64,000 nucleotides of DNA from Sphingobacterium sp. CZ-UAM (GCF_002000245.1 NZ_MTCM01000001.1:1426001-1490000); one strand, 5' to 3'. Shown: positions 18,963 to 28,986, counted from the stretch's first letter. Program-made: numbers and translations. Notes: generated by a model from the sequence alone, not told the origin.

Positions 18963-19415
18963 ATGAACGGCATAGACGAATTTGACCTTAAAATTTTAAA
19001 ATACCTGGATGCGGATGGCCGAATGGCATATTCTGCTATCGCAACGGCATTAGGCGTATCCAATACCATGATCCATCAACGTATCAGTCGTCTCATGGAG
19101 CAAGGGATATTAACAGGTATAAAACCTGTATTGGATGAAAAAAGATTAGGTTATGATTGGGGGGCCTTTACTGGCCTTAGTCTGGAAAAAGATCATGATT
19201 CAAGCCGCATCATTGCAGAACTGAAAAAGATCCCTGAAGTTACCGAATGTTATTACATCACTGGGAACTACACCTTATATGTCAAGATTATTGCCCGGAA
19301 CCACGAACATATGCGCCAGTTGCTCTATGAAAAAATCGATAACATTCCAGGCATTGCAAAGACCGATTCACTGATCGAATTGGGATGTGCCTTTAAACGT
19401 AATATTATTCTTTAA
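18963..19415 (+). CDS. Lrp/AsnC-family transcriptional regulator
   Basis: The 150-residue protein has an N-terminal winged helix-turn-helix (about 4-55, DLKILKYLDADGRMAYSAIA followed by LGVSNTMIHQRISRL) and a C-terminal RAM ligand-binding domain (about 65-145, with VTECYYITGNYTLYVKI). Length is normal. Such regulators form octamers and respond to amino acids. It is transcribed away from rocD-rocF, and in this arrangement an AsnC-type protein typically controls the adjacent arginine or ornithine catabolic genes. The effector is probably arginine or ornithine, which is an inference from context. Confidence 0.93.
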   Translation: MNGIDEFDLKILKYLDADGRMAYSAIATALGVSNTMIHQRISRLMEQGILTGIKPVLDEKRLGYDWGAFTGLSLEKDHDSSRIIAELKKIPEVTECYYITGNYTLYVKIIARNHEHMRQLLYEKIDNIPGIAKTDSLIELGCAFKRNIIL

Positions 19416-19419
19416 CAAC

Positions 19420-19487
19420 ACAATAGCAAATACAAAGCGGCCTTGAATCTCCAACAGGCAACAGGGGATTCAGGATCGCGCTATTGT
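19420..19487. terminator. Long stem-loop after the Lrp-type gene
   Basis: ACAATAGC (19420-19427) pairs with GCTATTGT (19480-19487). Inside it, GCGGCCTTGAATC pairs imperfectly with GATTCAGGATCGC. A short T run (TTTT) follows on the plus strand, so it may end the Lrp-type transcript. It overlaps the stop codon of the small minus-strand gene. Confidence 0.5.
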
Positions 19488-19669
19488 TTTCCAATATTTG
19501 CCAGCTCCTCCTCTGTCCAATAAATCAGCTCCCGCAATACAAACACATTTTCATAACTTCCCAATCCATCGATATAATCCCATAGATTGCCCTCAACTTT
19601 AACCGGTCTACCATGATGCAATATATCGTATCCACTATCCAACCAATTTTGTATCTGCTCTTTATCCAT
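19481..19669 (-). CDS. Small hypothetical protein (62 aa)
   Basis: I do not recognise this protein. It is acidic and has a protein-like composition with three tryptophans (IQNWL, NLWDYI, IYWTEEELANIG), no signal peptide and no membrane segment. It is isolated between two plus-strand genes. The frame ends inside a long stem-loop shared with the opposite gene's terminator. No strong ribosome binding site is visible, which is common in Bacteroidota. Confidence 0.55.
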   Translation of the reverse strand: MDKEQIQNWLDSGYDILHHGRPVKVEGNLWDYIDGLGSYENVFVLRELIYWTEEELANIGKQ

Positions 19670-19875
19670 CTATATATGATCTTATTGTTAATACTTATTT
19701 AATAACGACTCCCTCAAATATAAGGCATTTTTGCGAGGGAAATAAGTCTCCGCATAAGAAAATTTAAATTCAACATTTTATAGAAAAACAACCTTTCCCT
19801 GATAAGTTTTCGCATTGAAATCACTGATTTTAGGATTAAATAAAGTATATTCGTATAAAACCAAATTGTATAATT

Positions 19876-20118
19876 ATGGCAGATTTTTTCTATGTGGGTT
19901 ATGAAGGCGAAGATGAATTACTCGAACTTGTGGCCGTATCGACCATCCAATCCTTACTATATTTTCAGGACGCCGATCAGGAAGATTTTACAACGATAAA
20001 AACCTCTATTGATCAAAATTTCATTGTCGAGGAAGATCTAATTACCGTGGCAGAGACCCTACGCCTGGACCAGTCTATTGTACGTTTTACTCCCGGAAAA
20101 CCAAATTACAAAGATTAG
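19876..20118 (+). CDS. Small hypothetical protein (80 aa)
   Basis: I do not recognise this protein. It is strongly acidic (FYVGYEGEDELLEL, DADQEDF, FIVEEDLITV), appears soluble, and has a regular alternation of charged and hydrophobic residues that suggests a real folded domain. The ATG follows an AT-rich promoter-like region. It precedes the NAD(P)-binding protein gene by about 100 bases, which include a small hairpin (CATCCTGA with TCAGGGATG), so it may be its own transcript. Confidence 0.6.
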   Translation: MADFFYVGYEGEDELLELVAVSTIQSLLYFQDADQEDFTTIKTSIDQNFIVEEDLITVAETLRLDQSIVRFTPGKPNYKD

Positions 20119-20217
20119 AGATACTAACGTAAAAACACTATTTATCAATCCGCTATTGCCATCCTGATTATCAGGGATGCGCCATAGATTTTTGCTTTAA
20201 ACAAAAAAATAAATGAC

Positions 20218-20877
20218 ATGAGAGCAGTTTTAATAGGTGGTTCTGGTGCAACTGGAAAAGTACTTGTTCAGGAGTTATTAAAATCATCCGATTTCACCGA
20301 GATCGTTCTCCTCTTGCGCCGCAAGACATTTGAGGAACAGCCCAAATTAAAGCAGATCATTGTAGACTTCGACAGGTTAAAGGAATTTGAAGAGGAAATT
20401 CGCGGCGAGGTTGCCTTTTCTTGCCTGGGTACTACACGTAAAGACGCCGGTAGTAAAGATGCCCAATGGAAAGTGGACCATGACCTCAATCTGCAATTTG
20501 CAGCGTTTGCTAAGAAAAATGAAATCCCTTGTTTTGTATTACTTTCTGCAGTCAACGCAGATGCTGGATCAAAAATTTTCTACAATCGAATGAAAGGAAG
20601 TCTGGAGCAACATGTTAAAGCGCTCGATTTCGGTCAACTTATCATTGTACAGCCAGGTGGCTTGATACGCCCCGAAACAAATCGCTTGGGCGAAAAGATT
20701 GGTATAAACGCATTACGCACTTTTAATCGTATCGGCCTTTTTAAGACCTATGAAGCACTTCCTGTTGCTACGGTCGCCAAGGCAATGATACAGTCCATTC
20801 ATAACCGCAAAGAACGCATTAATATCATTTCAGTAGAAGATATCAAACAGCTTTCAGAAACTGCCGACCAACAGTAA
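20218..20877 (+). CDS. NAD(P)-binding oxidoreductase of the HTATIP2/TIP30-like group
   Basis: The 219-residue protein has an N-terminal Rossmann motif LIGGSGATGKVLVQELL (about 4-20). A CLGTTRKDAGS segment and VDHDLNLQFAAFAKK follow, as in atypical short-chain dehydrogenases related to TIP30 and YwnB-like proteins. YNRMKG stands where the catalytic Tyr-x3-Lys motif is expected. Length is typical of the group. Its substrate is unknown. It is a single gene between a small hypothetical gene and an alkaline phosphatase. Confidence 0.85.
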   Translation: MRAVLIGGSGATGKVLVQELLKSSDFTEIVLLLRRKTFEEQPKLKQIIVDFDRLKEFEEEIRGEVAFSCLGTTRKDAGSKDAQWKVDHDLNLQFAAFAKKNEIPCFVLLSAVNADAGSKIFYNRMKGSLEQHVKALDFGQLIIVQPGGLIRPETNRLGEKIGINALRTFNRIGLFKTYEALPVATVAKAMIQSIHNRKERINIISVEDIKQLSETADQQ

Positions 20878-20962
20878 CGTGAAAAGTATTCATAACATTG
20901 AATTAACAATAAACTAATCCGGGCTTATTAATTTGCCGTCATTTATTTTATTTATCACACTA

Positions 20963-22375
20963 ATGAAAAAACGCTTTTTATTCCTTTTTCTCTTTGCTTT
21001 TATTTATGTATTTCCAGCTTTTAGCCAACAAGCGAAGTATATCTTTTATCTGATCGGTGACGGAATGGGACTTAATCAAGTCAATCTGACCGAAATACAC
21101 CGTGCGGAACTCCAACAAAAAAACAGCACAGTACCTTTGGTTTTCACCCAATTTCCCTACGTTGGTTTTGCCTCCACCAACTCCCAATCTAACGGTGTCA
21201 CCGATTCTGGTGCTGGAGGTACCGCCCTTGCCGTAGGCAAAAAAACGAAAAACGGAGTTATCGGCATGGACAGCACCGGAACCGTACCGCACAAGAGTAT
21301 TGCTTATGCCGCTAAAGAAAAGGGAAAGAAAGTCGGTATCATCACAAGTGTGAGCATAGATCATGCTACCCCCGCCTCGTTTTATGCCCATCAGCCTCAC
21401 CGCGACATGTACTACGAAATCGGAAAAGAAATCATCAGCTCCAATTTTGACTTCTTTGGCGGATCCAATTTCCTAAAGCCCGAAACAACTTTCGATAAAC
21501 AACCGGCGCCTTCTCTTTTTCCACTATTTGAAAAAGCAGGCTATCAAATTTTAAAGGGAAAAGAAGCTTATGCGCAACATCCTAGTAAATCTGACAAAAT
21601 TATCCTGATGAATACAGCTGGAACTGCTACGGATGCATTAAAATATGCCATAGACCAAAAACCATCCGATCTGAAACTCGCAGATATTACCGCTGCAGCG
21701 ATCCAATCCCTGGAACAAAACAATAAAAACGGCTTTTTTTTGATGATTGAAGGTGGAAAAATAGATTGGGCCTGCCATGCTAACGATGCGGCCACAACAA
21801 TACAGGAAGTATTGGACTTTAATTCAGCGGCAGAACTTGTCTATGAATTCTATAAGAAACACCCCAAAGAAACCCTCATTGTCGTCACTGCAGATCATGA
21901 AACTGGCGGACTTGGCATCGGTAACGGCAGTTCTACTTTAAGAACAAAGTTGCTGGCCAACCAAAAATTATCACATGCAGCGCTTTCAAATGAAATCGGC
22001 AACCTCCGCAAAAACAACGCAAACGCCTCTTGGGATGACCTCAAAAACCTGCTTTCGACAAACACAGGTTTATATGATCAGGTAAAAGTCAATGAGACGG
22101 ATGACAAATCGCTAAAAGAAGCCTATCAAAGGAGTTTCGTCGATCATCAGAATGAGACAGCAAAAAGTTTGTATGCGAGTGATGATAAAATCGCTGCTTT
22201 AAGTATTGCTATACTGAACCGTATGGGCTCTATTGCCTGGGCTTCCAACAACCATTCAGCAGCCTATGCTCCTGTTTACGCCATTGGTGCTGGTGCTGAG
22301 CTGTTCAATCAGAAAATGGATAATACCGATATACCAAAGAAAATAGCACAAGCCGCAAAGCTAACCTTAGACTAA
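20963..22375 (+). CDS. Alkaline phosphatase
   Basis: This exported metal-dependent phosphomonoesterase should release phosphate in the periplasm or outside. The ATG at 20963 gives a signal peptide (MKKRFLFLFLFAFIYVFPAF). An in-frame TTG 30 bases earlier gives a poorer N-terminus. The product has about 470 residues with the family's motifs: LIGDGMGLNQ, VTDSGAGGTALAVG with nucleophile S82, DHATPASFYAH, MIEGGKIDWACHANDA and VTADHETGG. A final NNHSAAYAPVYAIG provides a conserved metal-ligand histidine. The gene ends at a strong bidirectional terminator. Confidence 0.93.
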   Translation: MKKRFLFLFLFAFIYVFPAFSQQAKYIFYLIGDGMGLNQVNLTEIHRAELQQKNSTVPLVFTQFPYVGFASTNSQSNGVTDSGAGGTALAVGKKTKNGVIGMDSTGTVPHKSIAYAAKEKGKKVGIITSVSIDHATPASFYAHQPHRDMYYEIGKEIISSNFDFFGGSNFLKPETTFDKQPAPSLFPLFEKAGYQILKGKEAYAQHPSKSDKIILMNTAGTATDALKYAIDQKPSDLKLADITAAAIQSLEQNNKNGFFLMIEGGKIDWACHANDAATTIQEVLDFNSAAELVYEFYKKHPKETLIVVTADHETGGLGIGNGSSTLRTKLLANQKLSHAALSNEIGNLRKNNANASWDDLKNLLSTNTGLYDQVKVNETDDKSLKEAYQRSFVDHQNETAKSLYASDDKIAALSIAILNRMGSIAWASNNHSAAYAPVYAIGAGAELFNQKMDNTDIPKKIAQAAKLTLD

Positions 22376-22380
22376 AAACA

Positions 22381-22414
22381 AAAAAATCCCCAGGAAATTC
22401 CTGGGGATTTTTTT
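22381..22414. terminator. Bidirectional intrinsic terminator between the alkaline phosphatase and tRNA genes
   Basis: AATCCCCAGG (22385-22394) pairs perfectly with CCTGGGGATT (22400-22409). There is an A run before it and a T run after it, so it works for the phosphatase on the plus strand and for the tRNA cluster on the minus strand. Confidence 0.92.
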
Positions 22415-22415
22415 G

Positions 22416-22488
<73 letters not shown>

Positions 22489-22523
22489 TTTCTAAATGAA
22501 TTTTAATGAGTATCGCTCAAAAG

Positions 22524-22596
<73 letters not shown>

Positions 22597-22629
22597 TTTT
22601 TAAAGAAGTTTAATGAGTGTCACTCAAAG

Positions 22630-22702
<73 letters not shown>

Positions 22703-22973
22703 TTTTACTTCTTTTCAATCTTAAAACGACCTCCGTTTTAAGATGCTGCAAATATCGAAAGCCTAAACCAAAAATGCAAGCCCTGCGCTATAATTTTTAC
22801 CAGCTTTTAGGCCAATTATTTAAAAATCAACCGTATTATTTTTAAATAATGAAAATTTGTCATGATTCAATAAATATTAATGCCATTTTTTCCGAAATAC
22901 CGCGCAAAACCCGAATGGCATTTCAATTGTTATATCCATACATATCAACAAAACTTTAATTAAGCGATACAGA

Positions 22974-25574
22974 ATGAACTTTAACAATTACACAATCAAG
23001 GCCCAAGAGGCAATACAAAAAGCTTCGGAGATAGCCGCTGGAAATCAGCAACAGGCCATCGAAACAGCACATATACTGAAAGCATTACTTACTGTAGATG
23101 AAAATGTTGTCAGTCACCTATTAAAGAAATTGAACGTCAACATCTCCTACCTTGGCACTGAGCTTGATAAACAGATCGAAAGCTTCCCCAAAGTGAGCGG
23201 AAGTAACATCTATCTGAGCAGCGATGCAAATAGCGCCTTACAAAAAGCGCAGGGATATCTCAAAGAATTTAACGACGAATTTGTATCCGTCGAGCATCTC
23301 CTATTGGGAATATTGGCAACATCAGACAAAACATCCTCCTTATTAAAGTCACAAGGGGTAACGGAAAAAGATCTAAAGACAGCCATTAAAGAATTACGGG
23401 GCAACAGCCGTGTCACCGACCAAAATGCGGAAGCAACTTACAATGCGCTTGGAAAATATGCCCGTAACTTAAATGAATATGCAGAATCTGGTAAATTAGA
23501 CCCTGTCATCGGTCGTGACGAGGAGATCAGACGCGTGATGCAGATTCTATCTCGTCGTACCAAAAACAACCCCATACTTGTGGGTGAACCGGGAGTTGGT
23601 AAGACCGCTATAGCAGAGGGAATTGCCTATCGGATTATTAAAGGAGATGCGCCGGAAAACCTAAAGTCCAAGATTGTGTTTTCACTGGACATGGGAGCTT
23701 TGGTTGCCGGAGCGAAATATAAAGGTGAATTTGAGGAACGTTTGAAAGCTGTTGTCAAAGAAGTAACTGACTCCAATGGTGAGATTATCCTCTTTATCGA
23801 TGAGATTCACACCTTGGTTGGTGCTGGAGGTGGTGAAGGCGCCATGGATGCTGCAAATATCCTGAAACCTGCCCTGGCCAGAGGTGAGCTACGGGCCATC
23901 GGTGCAACCACACTCAATGAATATCAGAAATACTTTGAAAAAGACAAAGCGCTTGAACGCAGATTCCAAAAGGTAATGGTCGAAGAGCCGGACACACAGG
24001 ATGCAATTTCCATCCTGCGGGGATTGAAAGAGCGTTATGAAACACATCATAAAGTACGTATCCTAGATGAGTCTATCATCGCAGCAGTAGAATTATCGCA
24101 ACGTTATATCGCCGACCGTTTTCTACCGGATAAAGCAATTGACCTCATTGACGAGGCTGCATCCAAATTACGGCTGGAGATGGATTCTGTTCCAGAAGCC
24201 GTAGATGAGTTGGAACGCCGTATTATGCAATTGGAGATTGAACGCGAGGCATTGAAACGTGAAAATGATGACAAAAAGGTACAGGAACTTTCGGAAAGCA
24301 TTGCCAACTTATCTGCTGAACGCGACAACCTAAGAGCTTCCTGGCAAGCGGAAAAAAGTTTAGTGGACAATGTGAACCAAGAAATTGAAAACATTGAAAA
24401 CTACAAGCTTGAAGCCGAACAGGCTGAACGCTCCGGTGACTATGGCAAAGTAGCCGAATTGCGTTACGGACGAATCAAAGAAGCACAGGAAAAAGTAGAA
24501 AAGCTCAAAGCAGAACTGGCTGAAAAGCAAGAAAGCAAACGTATGCTGAAGGAAGAGGTCACATCCGAAGATATTGCTGATGTCGTTGCCAAATGGACTG
24601 GAATACCAGTGAGCAAGATGATTCAGTCTGAACGGGAAAAACTGTTGAACCTGGAAGAAGAACTTCACAAACGGGTGGCGGGTCAAAATGAGGCCATTGA
24701 AGCAATCTCTGATGCAATCCGACGCTCAAGGGCCGGATTGAATGATGCAAAGCGTCCAATAGGTTCCTTCATTTTCCTTGGTACAACCGGTGTCGGAAAA
24801 ACCGAACTCGCAAAAGCGCTGGCTGAATTTCTATTCGACGACGAACAGTCCATGGTACGTATTGACATGTCCGAATATCAGGAAAGACATGCGGTATCCC
24901 GTTTGATTGGTGCGCCTCCGGGATATGTGGGTTATGATGAAGGTGGTCAGCTTACAGAAGCTGTACGCAGACATCCGTATTCGGTCGTATTACTGGACGA
25001 AATCGAAAAAGCCCATCCCGATGTATTTAATATTTTGCTACAGGTACTGGATGATGGCCACCTTACCGACAACAAAGGGCGTACAGTAAACTTTAAGAAC
25101 ACCATCATTATCATGACCTCCAATACGGGATCGCATATTATTCAGGAGAATTTTAGCCGTTTGGATGATGATAATAAAGAGGAGATCATTGCAAAGACCC
25201 GTACGGAAGTGTTTGACCTGCTCAAACAGTCTATCCGTCCGGAGTTTCTGAACCGTATCGATGAAGTTATTATGTTTACCCCTTTGAGCAGAGACGAGAT
25301 CGGTGATATTGTACGACTTCAGTTTTCACATGTCCAAAAACAACTCGCCGAACAAAATATCTTTATCACGGCCTCAGATGAAGCAATGGATTGGCTGGCA
25401 CAGCTCGGCTATGATCCGATCTATGGTGCCAGACCGTTGAAACGTGTCATTCAAAAACGTATTCTGAATGAGCTTTCCAAAGAAATTTTATCTGGCAAAG
25501 TCAGTCGCGATTCCATTATCCGGCTGGATGTATTCGATGGAAAATTTGTCTTTATCAATAAACAGGAAAATTAA
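22974..25574 (+). CDS. clpB: ATP-dependent disaggregase ClpB
   Basis: ClpB is a hexameric AAA+ chaperone that extracts proteins from aggregates together with DnaK. The 866-residue product has the Clp N-domain repeats (about 1-145), a first AAA+ module with Walker A GEPGVGKT at 204-211 and Walker [10 protein letters not shown], the coiled-coil middle domain (about 410-530) that distinguishes ClpB from ClpA and ClpC, and a second AAA+ module with GTTGVGKT at 603-610. Length is typical. It is a single gene followed by its own terminator. No recognisable heat-shock operator was seen upstream. Confidence 0.97.
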   Translation: MNFNNYTIKAQEAIQKASEIAAGNQQQAIETAHILKALLTVDENVVSHLLKKLNVNISYLGTELDKQIESFPKVSGSNIYLSSDANSALQKAQGYLKEFNDEFVSVEHLLLGILATSDKTSSLLKSQGVTEKDLKTAIKELRGNSRVTDQNAEATYNALGKYARNLNEYAESGKLDPVIGRDEEIRRVMQILSRRTKNNPILVGEPGVGKTAIAEGIAYRIIKGDAPENLKSKIVFSLDMGALVAGAKYKGEFEERLKAVVKEVTDSNGEIILFIDEIHTLVGAGGGEGAMDAANILKPALARGELRAIGATTLNEYQKYFEKDKALERRFQKVMVEEPDTQDAISILRGLKERYETHHKVRILDESIIAAVELSQRYIADRFLPDKAIDLIDEAASKLRLEMDSVPEAVDELERRIMQLEIEREALKRENDDKKVQELSESIANLSAERDNLRASWQAEKSLVDNVNQEIENIENYKLEAEQAERSGDYGKVAELRYGRIKEAQEKVEKLKAELAEKQESKRMLKEEVTSEDIADVVAKWTGIPVSKMIQSEREKLLNLEEELHKRVAGQNEAIEAISDAIRRSRAGLNDAKRPIGSFIFLGTTGVGKTELAKALAEFLFDDEQSMVRIDMSEYQERHAVSRLIGAPPGYVGYDEGGQLTEAVRRHPYSVVLLDEIEKAHPDVFNILLQVLDDGHLTDNKGRTVNFKNTIIIMTSNTGSHIIQENFSRLDDDNKEEIIAKTRTEVFDLLKQSIRPEFLNRIDEVIMFTPLSRDEIGDIVRLQFSHVQKQLAEQNIFITASDEAMDWLAQLGYDPIYGARPLKRVIQKRILNELSKEILSGKVSRDSIIRLDVFDGKFVFINKQEN

Positions 25575-25596
25575 TCATATACTGTTTAATAAGCAT

Positions 25597-25630
25597 AAAA
25601 GTCCCGCCAATCATGCGGGGCTTTTATTTT
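25597..25630. terminator. Bidirectional terminator between clpB and thioredoxin gene
   Basis: AAAAGTCCCGC (25597-25607) pairs with GCGGGGCTTTT (25615-25625) with one mismatch and is followed by ATTTT. It serves clpB and, in reverse, the convergent thioredoxin-like gene. Confidence 0.88.
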
Positions 25631-25668
25631 GCAGGCCATATTGCATCACCTTGCTATTATTTTAATAC

Positions 25669-26169
25669 TCAATTCAAATTCGAAACCCCAACCGCTTTCA
25701 GCAATTTTTTCACATCGTCCTCTCCATCTAGATGCTGCAGCAAAGTTTTCGTTTTAGCATCATAAACATACAGTGAAGGATAATTACTGGGTTTAAATTT
25801 TTCAATAAACTGTGTTCCGGAATCAAATAAAAATTTCACATTGGCCGCATTCTTCAGTGCTTTGGCATGCATATTAATAAATCCGTCTACATAGGCTTTG
25901 TCGTTCATCGAGATAAAATACAAGCTTACATGTTTGAGCTTCTGCAAGTTCTGCGCGATTCCAGCCCCCATTTTCTGACAATGACCACAGCCCGGATCGT
26001 AAAAGTCGAACACAATATAACCTGTCTTGGGTAATTTGTCAGCATGGAATTTACCCGACTGATAGACCTCGTCAAATGTAAATGCCGGAATTGTTTTGGG
26101 AGCCTGAGCAAACAAGGGTTGAAAAAGAAAAGATGTGCAAACCAAAAATAGGGAACAGAGTAACTTCAT
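25669..26169 (-). CDS. Periplasmic thioredoxin-like protein
   Basis: The 166-residue protein has a signal peptide (MKLLCSLFLVCTSFLFQPLFAQ) and a thioredoxin fold with the redox motif DPGCGHC (C61 and C64). The conserved cis-proline region appears as NYPSLYVYD. The CGHC pair is the one found in protein disulfide isomerases and some Bacteroidota thioredoxins. It probably handles disulfides or acts as a TlpA-like reductase in the periplasm. No partner gene is adjacent. Confidence 0.88.
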   Translation of the reverse strand: MKLLCSLFLVCTSFLFQPLFAQAPKTIPAFTFDEVYQSGKFHADKLPKTGYIVFDFYDPGCGHCQKMGAGIAQNLQKLKHVSLYFISMNDKAYVDGFINMHAKALKNAANVKFLFDSGTQFIEKFKPSNYPSLYVYDAKTKTLLQHLDGEDDVKKLLKAVGVSNLN

Positions 26170-26326
26170 GTTAAAGAATTTTAAACTGACAATGAATATT
26201 CAATTAATTATCATCAATAATACCTAAAAATGCGGCTCTATTCGTCAATATTTTATTTTTTTTACAAAAAATGCGTAAGTTTGGACTAATTTTTAAATCG
26301 ATCAAATCTATTAATACTCATTAATC

Positions 26327-26899
26327 GTGAAAAAACGAATTGCCATTTTTGCTTCAGGTTCAGGGTCCAATGCTCAAAAAATAATGGAACATTTCAAATA
26401 CTCAGATGAAGCTGAGGTTGCGCTGATCCTTTCCAACAATCCTGACGCTTACGTTATTCAGCGCGCTGACAATTTTGAAATCCCTGCCCATATATTTGAT
26501 CGCAATGAATTTTACAACACGGACAATATCGTTAACATCCTTAAAAATCTGAATATCGACCTGATTGTCCTAGCCGGTTTCCTATGGCTTGTCCCAAACA
26601 ATCTTTTAAAAGCCTATCCCAATCAGATCATCAATATCCACCCTGCGCTCCTTCCTAAATATGGAGGCAAAGGCATGTATGGCGATCATGTGCACAAAGC
26701 GGTGTTGGCCAACAAAGAAGAGGAACATGGTATTACCATCCATTTTGCCAATGAACACTTTGATGAAGGCGAGATTATTTATCAGGCAAAATTTAAGGTA
26801 GATGCCGATGACACCTTAGATATCATCAAGTTCAAAGGTCAGCAATTGGAACACCAACATTTCCCGAAAGTAATCGAGAACCTAATCAAGAAAATGTAA
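26327..26899 (+). CDS. purN: Phosphoribosylglycinamide formyltransferase
   Basis: PurN transfers a formyl group from 10-formyltetrahydrofolate to GAR, the third step of purine synthesis. The 190-residue protein begins at a GTG and shows ASGSGSNAQKI at the phosphoribosyl-binding site. NIHPALLPKYGGKGMYG contains the catalytic His and Asn region, and HFANEHFDEGEII carries the conserved Asp. Length and order fit the family. It is not clustered with other pur genes here. Confidence 0.95.
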   Translation: MKKRIAIFASGSGSNAQKIMEHFKYSDEAEVALILSNNPDAYVIQRADNFEIPAHIFDRNEFYNTDNIVNILKNLNIDLIVLAGFLWLVPNNLLKAYPNQIINIHPALLPKYGGKGMYGDHVHKAVLANKEEEHGITIHFANEHFDEGEIIYQAKFKVDADDTLDIIKFKGQQLEHQHFPKVIENLIKKM

Positions 26900-26937
26900 A
26901 AACAACATTTTTATTTAGAATTATTTTAAACAAATCG

Positions 26938-26945
26938 TAACTTTG
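26938..26945 (+). promoter_or_regulatory. Bacteroidota -7 promoter element, leaderless start
   Basis: TAACTTTG matches TAnnTTTG and ends four bases before the ATG at 26950. Transcription would begin at or next to the start codon. Confidence 0.6.
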
Positions 26946-26949
26946 CCCT

Positions 26950-27132
26950 ATGAACGAAGTTATTGAATCCTTTGTGGAACAGTGTGAGAGCGAGGGCAAA
27001 GCAAGCCCATTTCAATTCAGAAGTGCCGCGATGAACCCATTTTCTGATTTTTCCTGCGTTTGTTTCAAAAAATGCTGTAAAAAATACAAAGAAGGGAAAC
27101 GTTGCAAAAAGTGCCCCGGACGAAAAAAATAG
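26950..27132 (+). CDS. Small Cys- and Lys-rich protein (60 aa)
   Basis: I do not know this protein's function. It has seven cysteines (C12, C36, C38, C42, C43, C52, C55), six of them within the last 25 residues next to many lysines (FKKCCKKYKEGKRCKKC). This suggests a small metal-binding or nucleic-acid-binding peptide. There is no signal peptide. It has its own -7 promoter element directly before the ATG. An internal ATG at 27031 would keep the whole Cys-rich part and is an alternative start. Confidence 0.7.
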   Translation: MNEVIESFVEQCESEGKASPFQFRSAAMNPFSDFSCVCFKKCCKKYKEGKRCKKCPGRKK

Positions 27133-27152
27133 TTTCTGTCGACCATCTCGCT

Positions 27153-28388
27153 TTACTCTTCGAGATAATTCAGATCCCTGTCAAAGCTTTCTTCGAGCTG
27201 CGACAAAGAATACATCGCAATACCAGAAAGCAACAAGACCATCGTAATTGCCGCCGTGACGATACCAAAAGAATCGACTAAAAGCCCATAAACCATGGTG
27301 GACGGTATTAGGGCGCCCCGGACAAAATTAGGTGCTGTTGTAGCCACAGTTGCCCGAAGATTGGTACCAAACTGTTCCGCTGAAATTGTCACAAATGTAG
27401 CCCAATACCCTACTCCTAATCCCATAATAAAAGCTAAAATTAAAAACCTGTCGGCCGTAATTCCAGTACTCAAAAGATACCATAGTGAACTACCGATAAT
27501 AATCAGCTGACAGATAAAAACTACCTTTTTCCGAGATTTTAATAGCTGTGCAAAGACACCCGCCAGCACATCCCCAATGGAAATTCCGATATAAGCAAAC
27601 ATCACCCCTTTCCCGGCACTTAGGGTTTCGGACGCACCCAACGCTTTCCCGATTTCCGGGGCCTGTGTCACCAATACCCCAACAACAAACCAGATTGGCA
27701 AACCAATACAGAGGCAATTAATATAACGTTTCAATCGACCTTTATTAGTAAAAAGCATCCTAAAATCACCTTTTGGGACATCCTTTTTATCCTGCTCTTT
27801 AAAAAGACCCGATTCAAAGGAACCGACACGTAAAAGCAACAACAATAAGCCCATTCCACCACCGACAAAATAGGCTGTACGCCAATTGAATTCCTCAGAA
27901 ACGAAATAGGCAAGAATAGCCCCCAATACCCCTACACTAGCAACCAACATCGTGCCGTAGCCGCGCTTTGATTTATGCATACTTTCTGAAACCAAAGTGA
28001 TCCCCGCGCCCAATTCGCCAGCCAATCCGATGCCGGCTATAAAACGGATAATCCCATATTGCCACACATCCTGCACAAAGCCATTGGCAATATTCGCCAA
28101 AGAATAAAGAAGAATAGAACCGAACAGGACTTTTAAGCGCCCGTATTTATCACCGATAATCCCCCAGATAATTCCTCCCAGCAATAAGCCTCCCATTTGC
28201 ATGTTCAGGACAAACTCACCTTTTACCCGCATCTGCTCTACCGGTACACCAATATCTGTAAAGGATTGAATACGGACAATAGAGAAAATAATAAGGTCGT
28301 AGATATCGACAAAATATCCCAGTGAAGCTATTGTCACCAATAACCATATTTTTTTGTTTTCGGTCTGCTTATCTTTTAATGTTGACAT
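27153..28388 (-). CDS. Major facilitator superfamily permease (SP/AAHS-like)
   Basis: From the ATG at 28388 the product has 411 residues and 12 predicted membrane helices. An upstream in-frame codon at 28463 would add 25 residues reaching into the promoter of the divergent gene. GDKYGRLKVL after helix 2 is the MFS signature loop, and RFIAGIGLAGELGAG resembles metabolite:proton symporters of the sugar or aromatic acid groups. YFVDIYDLIIF in helix 1 carries an acidic residue typical of those symporters. The substrate cannot be assigned. Confidence 0.88.
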   Translation of the reverse strand: MSTLKDKQTENKKIWLLVTIASLGYFVDIYDLIIFSIVRIQSFTDIGVPVEQMRVKGEFVLNMQMGGLLLGGIIWGIIGDKYGRLKVLFGSILLYSLANIANGFVQDVWQYGIIRFIAGIGLAGELGAGITLVSESMHKSKRGYGTMLVASVGVLGAILAYFVSEEFNWRTAYFVGGGMGLLLLLLRVGSFESGLFKEQDKKDVPKGDFRMLFTNKGRLKRYINCLCIGLPIWFVVGVLVTQAPEIGKALGASETLSAGKGVMFAYIGISIGDVLAGVFAQLLKSRKKVVFICQLIIIGSSLWYLLSTGITADRFLILAFIMGLGVGYWATFVTISAEQFGTNLRATVATTAPNFVRGALIPSTMVYGLLVDSFGIVTAAITMVLLLSGIAMYSLSQLEESFDRDLNYLEE

Positions 28389-28468
28389 TTTAGGTTTTTT
28401 GATGCCATAAAAATACCACAGTGAATGAATAAAACCAAGATTTCGGAAAATAATCCCGCACATTGTTC

Positions 28469-28476
28469 TATTTTTG
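28469..28476 (+). promoter_or_regulatory. Bacteroidota -7 promoter element, leaderless start
   Basis: TATTTTTG matches TAnnTTTG and is followed by four bases and the ATG at 28481. This supports 28481, not the in-frame TTG at 28463, as the start of the DUF4442 gene. Confidence 0.6.
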
Positions 28477-28480
28477 TATC

Positions 28481-28978
28481 ATGAGATACAGTCCGCGTGC
28501 ATTAACATGGCTATTGCGCTTTTACCCACCTTTTCTATTTCAGGGAATCTGGGTCAAAAAGATCAGCCCAGGCTTCAAAGGAGCTGAGGTAAAAATTTAC
28601 AAAACCCCATTCAATATCAATACCAACAAAACCTTGTTTGGCGGTACAATCTTCGCTGCCGCTGATCCCATATTTCCAATACTGATTGATCAATACCTTC
28701 AAAAAGCAGGTTTTAAAAAGACTGTTGCCTGGCTCAAATCATCCCGGATTGATTTTAAGAAACCGGGAAAGACCAGTTTGGGCTATGCCGTTCAGCTTTC
28801 AGACGAGTTGTTGGCTGAATGTACCCAGAATATCCGTACGAAAGGTAAAATTGTCAAAAACCTGAGTCTGGAAATAAAAGATAAAAATGACGAACTATGT
28901 GCTGTAGTGCATTGCGAAACCTACATTCGTGACCTGAATTTTACATTCCCGGATAGAAATCGAAAGGTTGAGCAATAA
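28481..28978 (+). CDS. DUF4442 domain protein, hotdog-fold thioesterase-like
   Basis: The product has about 165 residues from the ATG at 28481. The region LFGGTIFAAADPIFPI corresponds to the hotdog-fold helix and turn of the DUF4442/YiiD-C family, which is related to PaaI-like thioesterases. Strands such as KTVAWLKSSRIDFKKPGKT follow. Enzyme activity is unproven for the family. An in-frame TTG at 28463 overlaps the promoter and is rejected as start. It is divergent from an MFS permease gene and the two may share regulation. Confidence 0.85.
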   Translation: MRYSPRALTWLLRFYPPFLFQGIWVKKISPGFKGAEVKIYKTPFNINTNKTLFGGTIFAAADPIFPILIDQYLQKAGFKKTVAWLKSSRIDFKKPGKTSLGYAVQLSDELLAECTQNIRTKGKIVKNLSLEIKDKNDELCAVVHCETYIRDLNFTFPDRNRKVEQ

Positions 28979-28986
28979 GAAATTGA

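Noticed and set aside
28389..28463. N-terminal extension of the MFS permease to 28463
   Set aside because: It covers the promoter and start of the divergent DUF4442 gene. The ATG at 28388 gives a normal MFS N-terminus.
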